A DNA stretch of 17,739 nucleotides, from NCBI GenBank assembly GCA_964464925.1, contig CAYXLI010000058.1, forward strand, positions 1 to 17,739. Direction: 5' to 3'. Below, in pieces: positions 1 to 7,104 of the stretch; position 1 is the stretch's first letter, and each line of letters opens with the position of its first letter. A program made the position numbers and the translations under genes. This DNA comes from CAYXLI01 sp964464925. Lineage in GTDB: Bacteria; Acidobacteriota; Terriglobia; Bryobacterales; Bryobacteraceae. Under the pieces are notes generated by a model that worked only from the letters and a program-made list of their open reading frames with translations, was not told the origin of the DNA and did no database searches.

Positions 1-90
1 AACATCTGCTATAGTGAATACCTCGAAGCGCTGGCGCGCAGTTCGGATGCGCGCTTCTACACGTTCGTCGGCGTACACACGTACAACTGA
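1..90 (+). CDS. C-terminal tail of an unidentified protein (5' partial)
   Basis: The window opens inside an open frame that gives 29 residues and stops with TGA at 88-90. The tail contains EYLEALARSSDARFYTFVGVHTYN, roughly half of it helical in character followed by a short aromatic stretch. I do not recognise the family from so little. It ends only six bases before the next possible start, in the same direction, so it is very probably the upstream member of the glycosyltransferase/aminotransferase operon and may act on the same sugar, but that is inference from position alone. Confidence 0.6.
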   Translation, partial: NICYSEYLEALARSSDARFYTFVGVHTYN

Positions 91-96
91 CAGAGG

Positions 97-1095
97 TTGA
101 ATAGCCGTTTGACTGCTGGTGCAACCGAGAACGCTAATGTCCTCAAGAGCTTGCCGAAGCTCTCCGTCGTAATCCCCGTATACCGTGATGAAGCTTCCAT
201 TTGGGAAAACTTCCTGACACTTAAACGGGTTCTGGATGGATACGAGCAAATGTTCCGTTATGAAGTGGTGCTCGTGAATGATGGCTCTCCGGATAATTCA
301 CTTCTGAAACTGGAGGAGATCCGGCAGCAGTTCCCACAGACGGCAGGTATTGTGAATCTAGTCCGGAACTTCGGCCAGGTCGCCGCCATTCTGGCCGGCA
401 TCAGCAACGCCTCGGGGGATTGCGTCGCCGTGATTTCCAGCGACCTGCAAGATCCGCCTGAACTAATTCCGACCATGGTTCAGCACTGGTCCGACGGAAC
501 GCATACGATCATCGGAGTGCGCGAATCCAGAGACGATCCCTGGAAAGACAGAATCACGTCGCGCATCTTCTACTCTCTGCTGAAGCGTTATGGAATTCCT
601 TCACTCCCGGAGAGCGGCTTTGACTTCTTTCTGTTAGATAAAACCGTTGCAGAACGGCTCGTCGTAAACCACGAGCACAACGGATTTCTACAAGGGCAAG
701 TTCTCTCAGCCAGTTCCTCTATCGTCAGTATCCCGTACCAGAGGCGCAGGCGGGCAAAGGGCCGCTCCGGCTGGACGTTCCCAAAAAAGCTCAAATACTT
801 TGTCGATGCATTTGCGGCCTATTCCTATACCCCTCTTCGTTTGATGTCCGGCCTGGGAGTGTTGCTGTTTACCGCCGGCGTGTTTCTGTCCGCGGCGCTG
901 GTGGTGCAGAGAATCGTATTTGGAACCAAATCGGTCGGTTGGAGTTCCGTCATGGTATCGATGCTGCTCCTGCATGGCGTTGAAATGCTCATGTTGGGAG
1001 TGATCGGTGAATATCTTTGGCGTACCCTCGATCAGGCACGCAACAGACCGTTGTACATCGTGGATTACAGTAAACTTCCAAAGCTCGACACTTAG
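97..1095 (+). CDS. GT2 glycosyltransferase, polyprenyl-phosphate sugar synthase type (GtrB/ArnC/DPM1-like)
   Basis: The protein (up to 332 aa) starts with a GT-A fold: LSVVIPVYRDE at about residues 22-32 binds the nucleotide sugar, and SSDLQDPPE at 114-122 is the metal-binding acidic motif that is typical of the polyprenol-phosphate mannose/glucose synthase branch. Two membrane spans follow at about 250-272 and 283-307, with the usual GEYLWR after the second. Family members move a sugar from NDP- or UDP-sugar onto undecaprenyl phosphate at the inner face of the cytoplasmic membrane. The start is uncertain: TTG at 97 directly abuts AGAGG (92-96), whereas TTG at 109 has the same purine run at a 12-base distance; a start at 151 would still keep the whole domain. 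It lies 31 bases ahead of the aminotransferase gene. Donor sugar is unknown. Confidence 0.85.
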   Translation: MNSRLTAGATENANVLKSLPKLSVVIPVYRDEASIWENFLTLKRVLDGYEQMFRYEVVLVNDGSPDNSLLKLEEIRQQFPQTAGIVNLVRNFGQVAAILAGISNASGDCVAVISSDLQDPPELIPTMVQHWSDGTHTIIGVRESRDDPWKDRITSRIFYSLLKRYGIPSLPESGFDFFLLDKTVAERLVVNHEHNGFLQGQVLSASSSIVSIPYQRRRRAKGRSGWTFPKKLKYFVDAFAAYSYTPLRLMSGLGVLLFTAGVFLSAALVVQRIVFGTKSVGWSSVMVSMLLLHGVEMLMLGVIGEYLWRTLDQARNRPLYIVDYSKLPKLDT

Positions 1096-1126
1096 CTGAC
1101 AGTTCATTCGGTTTAGGAGTGTTCGA

Positions 1127-2365
1127 ATGAAGGCAGTACCAGCATTCATATCGTTGAAAGAAAGACCAACCGATCTCGCCATAGCGGGCGCACCTGCCGC
1201 CTTCGGTTCCGCCCTCCATGTTGGGAAACCCAACATAGGTTCGGAAGAGACTCTGCTGGAGCGGTTCAGAGATCTTTTTGACCGCCGCTGGCTTACTAAC
1301 AATGGGCCCTACGCGCAGGAGTTTGGAAGCCGGTTAGCTCAGTTTCTCGGAGTCAAGCATTGCATTCCCACCTGTAATGCGACGGTCGCTCTGGAAATTG
1401 CAGTGCGCGCCAGTGGCATGCAGGGCGAGGTGATCGTACCTTCTTTCACCTTCGTCGCCACAGCGCATGCGCTGCAATGGCAGCAGATTACTCCTGTGTT
1501 CTGCGACGTCGCGGAAGACTGTCACAATCTGGACACCGGGCAAATCGAAAAGCTGATCACGCCCAAAACGTCAGGCATCATCGGCGTGCACGTCTGGGGT
1601 AAAGCCTGCGATGTCGATGGCCTTTCGAGGATTGCCCGGCGGCATAATCTTGGGCTCTTGTATGACGCCGCACATGCATTTGGCTGCTCATCCAACGGGC
1701 GGATGATCGGCAATTTCGGGGTTGCGGAGGTATTCAGTTTTCACGCTACCAAATTTCTGAATTCGTTCGAGGGCGGAGCGATCGCGACGAACGATGACGA
1801 CCTGGCGGCCCGGATCCGGCTCATGATCAACTTCGGCTTTGCTGGTTTTGACAACGTAGTTCACATAGGAACTAACGGCAAGATGAGCGAAGTTTCGGCA
1901 GCGATGGGGTTGACCAGCCTCGAAAGCATGGACGACTTCATCTCCGTGAATAAGAGGAATTACGAAACGTATGTAAAGGAACTCGCGGGTATCGCAGGTT
2001 TGTCACTGATGGGCTGGGACGAGGCGGAAAAGAACAACTATCAGTACGTCGTCGTCGAAATCGACTCCTCGGCAACGGGCATTCATCGCGACGAATTGCT
2101 GACGATTCTCAACGCTGAGAACGTGATTGCGCGGCGATATTTCTATCCGGGTTGCCACAGAATGGAGCCATATCGCTCGCTCTTTCCCGATACCCATCTG
2201 CGTCTACCCCGGACGGAAGCGTTAGTCCAGCGGGTGCTGGTACTTCCTACGGGAACGGCCATCTCGCATACGGACGTCCTCGCCGTCTGTAGCATAGTCC
2301 GGACGGCGCTGCGTAATGGGCCGGAGTGCGCGCGGATGGCAAAGCTGTACGGATCCAAGAGGTAG
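1127..2365 (+). CDS. DegT/DnrJ/EryC1/StrS family sugar aminotransferase
   Basis: This 412-aa protein is a PLP-dependent aminotransferase of the sugar class. NNGPYAQEFGSRLAQFLGVKHC near residues 58-79, EVIVPSFTFVATAHAL with PITPVFCDV-like strand, YDAAHAFG with D180 for the pyridine nitrogen, and FHATKFLNSFEGG with K209 as the Schiff-base lysine are all present. Such enzymes put an amino group on a keto nucleotide sugar (often C3 or C4 of a dTDP- or UDP-4-keto-6-deoxyhexose), using glutamate. It is about 30 residues longer at the N-terminus than common members. ATG at 1127 has AGGAG at 1115-1119, so the start is well supported. It sits between two glycosyltransferases, with two bases separating it from the next gene, which suggests that its amino sugar is what they handle. 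Regiochemistry and substrate cannot be assigned. Confidence 0.9.
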   Translation: MKAVPAFISLKERPTDLAIAGAPAAFGSALHVGKPNIGSEETLLERFRDLFDRRWLTNNGPYAQEFGSRLAQFLGVKHCIPTCNATVALEIAVRASGMQGEVIVPSFTFVATAHALQWQQITPVFCDVAEDCHNLDTGQIEKLITPKTSGIIGVHVWGKACDVDGLSRIARRHNLGLLYDAAHAFGCSSNGRMIGNFGVAEVFSFHATKFLNSFEGGAIATNDDDLAARIRLMINFGFAGFDNVVHIGTNGKMSEVSAAMGLTSLESMDDFISVNKRNYETYVKELAGIAGLSLMGWDEAEKNNYQYVVVEIDSSATGIHRDELLTILNAENVIARRYFYPGCHRMEPYRSLFPDTHLRLPRTEALVQRVLVLPTGTAISHTDVLAVCSIVRTALRNGPECARMAKLYGSKR

Positions 2366-2367
2366 AT

Positions 2368-4083
2368 ATGCTCGCATTGGATCTCTATCAGTCGCGCCGC
2401 GATTCTGTCAGTGTGCCGCTGCTGCTGGTTGGTCTTCTATGCCTGTTAGTGGTGCTGGCATCGATTCCGGACTTCAGAAACAGATACGGCGAGACGTTAC
2501 GACGAAGTCGAACCGCCAGCTTTATTTTTGTCATGCTGGCGGCGCTACTCTGGTCAGCCATGCCAGCACTGCGTTTAGACTTCCTGAATCCTGATGAAGC
2601 GTTCTTCGCTGCCGCCGCCCGGAAGTTGGCCGTTGACCCCGTCTTCTACCGCTCCGTCGATACGGGCACAAGTGGACCCCTCAACATCTATCCGCTTGTT
2701 TTACCGGCCTTGTTCCATGCGCCGGTCACGTACGAGTCAGCGCGGCTTACCGCGACCTGGTTGATGTTCGGGACCTTGCTCTGCCTCTATCTCGCCTATG
2801 CGAGGTTCCTGGGCAGCAGGGCGGGCGCCTTGATGCTCCTGCCGGTGCTTTCTTGCGTGCTCTTTTTCCGTGACCCTGAGTTTCTGCACTACTCAAGCGA
2901 ACGCGTCCCCCTATTCCTCAGCGCCGTGGCGCTGCTCACGTTGAGTTATGAACTTCGCGGTCAGGCGCGCTACAGCCCCATCCGGATGGCGTTGACCGGG
3001 TTGCTCGTTGTTGGAATGGTTTTCGCTAAATTGCAGGCTGTTCCGATGGCGGCGGTCTTGTTTCTGGCTGCACTTGTCTTAGGGCTGCCTAAAAACCGGA
3101 GCCGCTCGTGGAAGCCAGTTGCTTCCTTGATAGGTGGAGCGCTGATTCTTCCGATTACGCTCCTCGGGATCTTCTTGAATTCCGGAGTGTTCGCCGAGTT
3201 TTACCGATCCTACGTCGAACAAAATCTCGCGTACAGTGATCGTACCGGTAAGCCATTGTGGATCAAGTTGCTGTGGGTAGCCACCCCTTTGAATGTGGAA
3301 GATCTTAAGTGGCATTACTTCGGTCTGCTCGCTTTCTTTGTTGTTTTGGTGATTCTCCTGATACGCAGGAGACACGTTCTCAGCTTCGCTGGAGAATCGA
3401 GGGAGTTGGTTTTGTTCGCGGCAGCCTTCCTGCTCGCCAGTATCTACGCGATCGCGAAACCAGGAAATAAGTTCGAGCACTATCTGCTCTTCCTCCTGGT
3501 GCCGGTTAGCTTGTTCGGCGCGGTTGTTGCCAAGTGGCTCGGTCAGCAAATCTTCGGCGTGCCAACGTTCCCGAAGGTTGCGGCGTTCCTGATCCTTACG
3601 GTTGTGCTGCCATCGTACATGCGGGCCACGCATTTCGAACACATCGGCTATGAACGCAAATTCGATCCGCAGAAATCATTCGTTGCCCGATTGATCAGTC
3701 AGTTCGCAAGGGAAGGAGATCGCATGGTTGTGTGGGGCTGGAAGTCAGAGTTGTATATCCAGACTGGACTCTTGCAGGGCACCCGCTTCGGGGATTCCAT
3801 TTTCCAGATCGATTCACCTGTCCACCGGTCATTCTTCAGAGAACAATACCTGCGCGATTTCAAAGCTTCCACGCCGCCAGTTTTTGTGGATGCCGTCGGG
3901 CCAGGGCAGTTCAATTACGTCGATCGTGCAACGGCCGGTCATGAGGTGTTTCCGGAGTTGGATAGCTTAATCCGGGCGGACTACGCTCCCGTGGCGGACG
4001 TGGATGGACTTCGGATTTATGTGCGAAAGGACAGATTAGCCGCGGTGCCCCAACTCACCGGCCGTACTCAATCGAAGAGTTGA
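2368..4083 (+). CDS. GT-C fold integral membrane glycosyltransferase (GT39/ArnT/PMT-like)
   Basis: The 571-aa product has many hydrophobic spans, beginning at about residues 13-34 and 50-70, then a first periplasmic loop with NPDEAFFAAAARKL. D76-E77 is the acidic pair that GT-C enzymes use for catalysis. Further spans fill the middle, and a soluble C-terminal part of about 140 residues (starting near KFDPQKSF, with GDRMVVWGWKSELY) closes the protein, a layout common in bacterial GT39-type proteins. Such enzymes take a sugar from a polyprenyl-phosphate carrier and attach it to a lipid, glycan or protein outside the membrane. ATG at 2368 was chosen because AAGAGG lies 5 bases upstream and the aminotransferase stops at 2365; the open frame reaches back to 2326, but those residues overlap the previous gene. 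The stop is one base from the stop of the convergent gene. Confidence 0.8.
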   Translation: MLALDLYQSRRDSVSVPLLLVGLLCLLVVLASIPDFRNRYGETLRRSRTASFIFVMLAALLWSAMPALRLDFLNPDEAFFAAAARKLAVDPVFYRSVDTGTSGPLNIYPLVLPALFHAPVTYESARLTATWLMFGTLLCLYLAYARFLGSRAGALMLLPVLSCVLFFRDPEFLHYSSERVPLFLSAVALLTLSYELRGQARYSPIRMALTGLLVVGMVFAKLQAVPMAAVLFLAALVLGLPKNRSRSWKPVASLIGGALILPITLLGIFLNSGVFAEFYRSYVEQNLAYSDRTGKPLWIKLLWVATPLNVEDLKWHYFGLLAFFVVLVILLIRRRHVLSFAGESRELVLFAAAFLLASIYAIAKPGNKFEHYLLFLLVPVSLFGAVVAKWLGQQIFGVPTFPKVAAFLILTVVLPSYMRATHFEHIGYERKFDPQKSFVARLISQFAREGDRMVVWGWKSELYIQTGLLQGTRFGDSIFQIDSPVHRSFFREQYLRDFKASTPPVFVDAVGPGQFNYVDRATAGHEVFPELDSLIRADYAPVADVDGLRIYVRKDRLAAVPQLTGRTQSKS

Positions 4084-4084
4084 T

Positions 4085-4423
4085 TTAGGGCCTCCCTCCG
4101 CACAACTCATAACTACTTTGGATCAACTCAGTCATTTCTTCCCAGTTCACCGGGGCGGCGTTCGTCTGTAGAGAAATCCAGCCGTGCCGGCCGATGTACG
4201 GCGTTTTGATGAAGCGGGTGTCTTCGAGAAAAAGCGACTGATCGCGCTTGGGAACCTTTACGGAGAGCAGCGGTTCTTCGGGTGTGCCTGAAAAGATGCA
4301 GAATGCTTTTTCGTTCACACGGAACCACTGATGTCCGAAGTTGTTCGTCTCCTGCGTATCCGGAAGAGACAGGCAGATTTTGCGGACGCGGCCGAGGATT
4401 TTGTCACTACTTGTTTTCGGCAT
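4085..4423 (-). CDS. MmcQ/YjbR family protein (DUF419)
   Basis: The 112-aa protein starts MPKTSSDKILGRVRK and has the family's KICLSLPDTQETNNFGHQWFRVNEKAFCIF stretch in its first half, then LSVKVPKRDQSLFLEDTRFIKTPYIGRHGWISL and a terminal helix with WEEMTELIQSSYEL. The family has a double-wing, CyaY-like fold that has been suggested to bind DNA; its function is not established. Its start lies inside the end of ada: it begins 17 bases within that gene in another frame, so it is probably translated by coupling. ATG at 4433-4435, four codons earlier, is an alternative start; neither has a strong Shine-Dalgarno. The open frame extends farther upstream, but those residues overlap ada and look like shadow. 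Co-transcription with ada suggests induction by alkylation damage, which is inference. Confidence 0.8.
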   Translation of the reverse strand: MPKTSSDKILGRVRKICLSLPDTQETNNFGHQWFRVNEKAFCIFSGTPEEPLLSVKVPKRDQSLFLEDTRFIKTPYIGRHGWISLQTNAAPVNWEEMTELIQSSYELCGGRP

Positions 4424-5459
4424 GCCGCTTTTCATTGTCGAGCAGCACACGTTTTCTGTGAAGGCCCCAGCGGTAGCCGCCGAGCACGCCGTCTTCACGC
4501 ACCACGCGATGGCACGGAATCGCGATCGCCACGGCATTGCGGGCGCAGGCGGAGGCTACGGCCCGCGTCGCCTTCGGATGGCCAATATCTGCGGCGATCT
4601 GGCTATAGCTCATTGTCGATCCATAAGGAATCGTCTGCAGGAAATCCCAGACTTTGCGCTGGAATGCCGTCGCGCGGATGTCCAGAGGGAGCCGCGCATC
4701 CGGTGTCTCGCCTTCCAGGTGTTGTACCAACGTGCGCACCCATTTCCCCAACGCCTCGTCGTCCCGCGCAATCTCCGCCTGGGCAAACTCAGCCCGAAGC
4801 AGCGACTCCAATTCCTCCTCCGAATCCCCGAAGCTGATCGAGCAGACGCCGCGTTCCGTGGCTCCGACCAGCATGGTGCCGATGGGAGATTCGGTCACGC
4901 CGTAACGTATCCTCATGCCCGCTCCGCCGCGACGGTACATGCCGGGCGTCATGCCGAACTCGGCCGTACGTTCGTAGACCCGGCTGCTGGAGCCGAACCC
5001 GGCGTCATAGATTGCCCGCGTCACATCCTCACAATGCTGCAGCTGCTCGCGGAAACTTTGCAAGCGACAGGCGTCCAGGTACTTGCGCGGGCTGATGCCC
5101 GTAACGGATTTGAAGGTGCGCTGCAGGTGCGCCGGGCTGAGGCCGAAGCGCTCGCTCAATTCTGCAAGCGGCGGATTGCGGCCGGAATTCTGCTCCAGAA
5201 AGCGGCAGATTTCCTGGATGACCGCATGGGCCTGCTGGTTGGGCTGGCAGCGCAGGCAGGCGCGGAATCCGGATGCCGCCGCTTCGTCGGCGGAGCGGAA
5301 GAATTCCACATTTTGTAACGCTGCCGGACGGCGGGAAGGGCACGACGGGCGGCAATAAACACCCGTCGATTTCACGGCATAAAAGAACTTGCCGTCCCAG
5401 CTATTGTCACGCTGCAGTACGGCGGACCAGAATGTTTGTGCCTGACTTATCATGTTCAC
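4407..5459 (-). CDS. ada: Bifunctional Ada: methylphosphotriester / O6-alkylguanine-DNA methyltransferase and AraC-type activator
   Basis: The 350-aa protein has the full Ada layout. An N-terminal zinc domain carries C36, C40, C68 and C71 (GVYCRPSC and RACLRC), where C36 matches the methyl-accepting Cys38 of E. coli Ada. An AraC-type helix-turn-helix follows at about residues 82-182 (LAELSERFGLSPAHLQRTFK). The C-terminal methyltransferase domain has IPCHRVV with the acceptor C316, near the Cys321 of E. coli. It removes methyl groups from phosphotriesters and from O6-methylguanine or O4-methylthymine irreversibly, and the phosphotriester-methylated form activates repair genes including its own. 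GTG at 5459 is preferred over ATG at 5453 because GCAGGA lies 10 bases before GTG. It diverges from the M16 operon, with 114 bases between them, and overlaps mmcQ downstream. No AlkA gene is adjacent. Confidence 0.95.
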   Translation of the reverse strand: MNMISQAQTFWSAVLQRDNSWDGKFFYAVKSTGVYCRPSCPSRRPAALQNVEFFRSADEAAASGFRACLRCQPNQQAHAVIQEICRFLEQNSGRNPPLAELSERFGLSPAHLQRTFKSVTGISPRKYLDACRLQSFREQLQHCEDVTRAIYDAGFGSSSRVYERTAEFGMTPGMYRRGGAGMRIRYGVTESPIGTMLVGATERGVCSISFGDSEEELESLLRAEFAQAEIARDDEALGKWVRTLVQHLEGETPDARLPLDIRATAFQRKVWDFLQTIPYGSTMSYSQIAADIGHPKATRAVASACARNAVAIAIPCHRVVREDGVLGGYRWGLHRKRVLLDNEKRHAENK

Positions 5460-5542
5460 AGCTTACGAATCCTGCCCTCTTCAAAATATCCGGTTCTTGC
5501 TGGGAAAGTGAATCGTTTCCCTGCGCCATACGTCCAGATGAC

Positions 5543-5548
5543 TATACT
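5543..5548 (+). promoter_or_regulatory. Candidate -10 box for the M16 operon
   Basis: TATACT (5 of 6 to TATAAT) lies 26 bases before the start codon of the first M16 gene and 11 bases before its GAGGTG ribosome-binding site. No convincing -35 sequence is seen at the right spacing, so this is a weak call made mainly on position and on the one good hexamer. Confidence 0.3.
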
Positions 5549-5573
5549 GTTAGTGATTACTCGAGGTGTATCC

Positions 5574-7091
5574 ATGTCTCTTTCCCGCCCCCGGCTGGGG
5601 ATAGTGTGTGCCGCGCTCTTAGCGGCGGCCGCCGTCTGCCAGGCCGCGGACTTCAAAGACGTAGAATCCAGAGTTACTGAGTTCACCCTGAAGAATGGGA
5701 TGAAGTTTCTGGTGCTGGAGCGGCATCAGGCGCCTGTTGCTTCCTTTCTCACCTGGGTAGATGCCGGTTCCGCGCAGGAAAAAATCGGCTCCACGGGCAT
5801 TGCCCATATGTTCGAACACATGGCGTTCAAGGGCACCAGTGTGGTGGGAACCAAGAACTACGCCGAGGAGAAACTCTCGCTGGACCGCGTGGACCAGGCG
5901 TTCAAGGCATTTCAGTTAGAGCGCGACAAAGGCCGCAACGCGGATCCGGCTAAGTTGAAGAAGCTTTCCGACGACTTCAAGGCGGCCCAGGAAACAGCCG
6001 GGCACTTTGTGGTGAGCAACGAGTTCGGTTCCGCGATTGAAGCGAACGGCGGCAAGGGCCTGAACGCGTTTACCGCAGACGACGCTACGGCGTATTTCTA
6101 CAGTCTCCCGTCGAATTCGGCGGAACTGTGGTTCTACCTGGAATCCGAGCGGTGGCGTGACCCCGTCTTCCGTGAGTTCTATAAAGAGCGCGACGTCGTG
6201 ATGGAAGAGCGCCGCATGCGAACCGAAAGCAATCCAATCGGCAAGGCTGTCGAGGAAATGCTCGGCGTCGCCTACAAGGCCCATCCGTACGGACAGCCTC
6301 CAGTGGGTCACATGAGCGATCTGCAGAACATCACCCGGCAGGATGCAGAGGAGTTTTTCAAGAAGTATTACCAGCCGAGCAATATGGTTTCCGTTGTCGT
6401 TGGCGACGTCGATCCCAAGGAAATCAAGCGGCTGGCTGAAGTCTATTTCGGCCGCATTCCGACGAATCCCAAGCCCGAGCCGCTCCGCACGGTGGAGCCT
6501 CCACAGGAGTTCGAGCGCCGCGTCACTTTGAAAGTGAATGCGCAGCGCACGATTCTGATTGGGTATCACAAGCCGGACATGAACGATCCCGACAATGCCG
6601 CGTACGATCTGTTGGGCAGCATCCTCAGTGAAGGCCGCTCCTCGCGTTTGAATCGCTCGCTGGTGCAGGACAAGAAAGTCGCCGTTGCGGCAGCCGGACA
6701 GCAGGGTTTCCCCGGCGAGAAGTATCCCAACCTGTTCCTGTTTTTTGCGTTTGTCGCGCCGGGCAAGACCAACGACGATGCCGAGAAGGCGATGATGGCC
6801 GAGATCGATCGTACGAAGAACGAATTGGTGTCAAAGGATGAACTGGAAGGCGCGAAGACGCGCTTTCGCAAACAACTGATCGACAAAATCTCCAGCAACG
6901 AAAGCATGTCGCTGGAACTCGCCGAGTGGCAGACTATTACCGGCAACTGGAAGAACCTCTTCACCTATCTGGACAAATTGGACAAGGTGACGCCGGAAGA
7001 TATTCAGCGCATCGCCAAGACAACGTTCACCGCGGGCAATCGCACGGTTGCGTGGATTGAGCCGGCCGAAACGGCGCAGGCGGCTCGCTGA
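5574..7091 (+). CDS. Periplasmic M16 metallopeptidase, active-site subunit (HxxEH present)
   Basis: The 505-aa protein has a signal peptide (about 1-24, SLSRPRLGIVCAALLAAA) and an M16 domain. HMFEH at residues 78-82 is the inverted zinc motif (H78, E81, H82), and VVMEERRMR at about 208-216 supplies the distant glutamate (E211 or E212). About 50 extra residues, rich in charged helix (DRVDQAFKAFQLERDKGR...), separate these, an insert seen in several bacterial M16 proteins. The C-terminal half ends a strand with SRLNRSLVQDKKVAVA; the two positions that carry the catalytic Arg/Tyr pair in M16 (R824/Y831 in insulin-degrading enzyme) are V364 and V371 here. The start ATG at 5574 has GAGGTG 8 bases upstream and begins the signal peptide; the frame is open to 5436, but that part overlaps the ada promoter region. 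It is followed 13 bases later by a second M16 gene and probably works with it. Confidence 0.92.
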   Translation: MSLSRPRLGIVCAALLAAAAVCQAADFKDVESRVTEFTLKNGMKFLVLERHQAPVASFLTWVDAGSAQEKIGSTGIAHMFEHMAFKGTSVVGTKNYAEEKLSLDRVDQAFKAFQLERDKGRNADPAKLKKLSDDFKAAQETAGHFVVSNEFGSAIEANGGKGLNAFTADDATAYFYSLPSNSAELWFYLESERWRDPVFREFYKERDVVMEERRMRTESNPIGKAVEEMLGVAYKAHPYGQPPVGHMSDLQNITRQDAEEFFKKYYQPSNMVSVVVGDVDPKEIKRLAEVYFGRIPTNPKPEPLRTVEPPQEFERRVTLKVNAQRTILIGYHKPDMNDPDNAAYDLLGSILSEGRSSRLNRSLVQDKKVAVAAAGQQGFPGEKYPNLFLFFAFVAPGKTNDDAEKAMMAEIDRTKNELVSKDELEGAKTRFRKQLIDKISSNESMSLELAEWQTITGNWKNLFTYLDKLDKVTPEDIQRIAKTTFTAGNRTVAWIEPAETAQAAR

Positions 7092-7104
7092 GAGGGAGTT
7101 TGGA

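Noticed and set aside
2326..2367. Earlier ATG start for the GT-C gene
   Set aside because: It would overlap the aminotransferase by 40 bases, adds charged residues before the first span, and lacks a better ribosome-binding site than the ATG at 2368.
5574..5645. Possible lipoprotein signal in the first M16 protein (Cys at residue 22)
   Set aside because: The residues before it (AAV-C) do not fit a lipobox, which needs Gly, Ala or Ser just before the Cys; a plain signal peptidase I site fits better.
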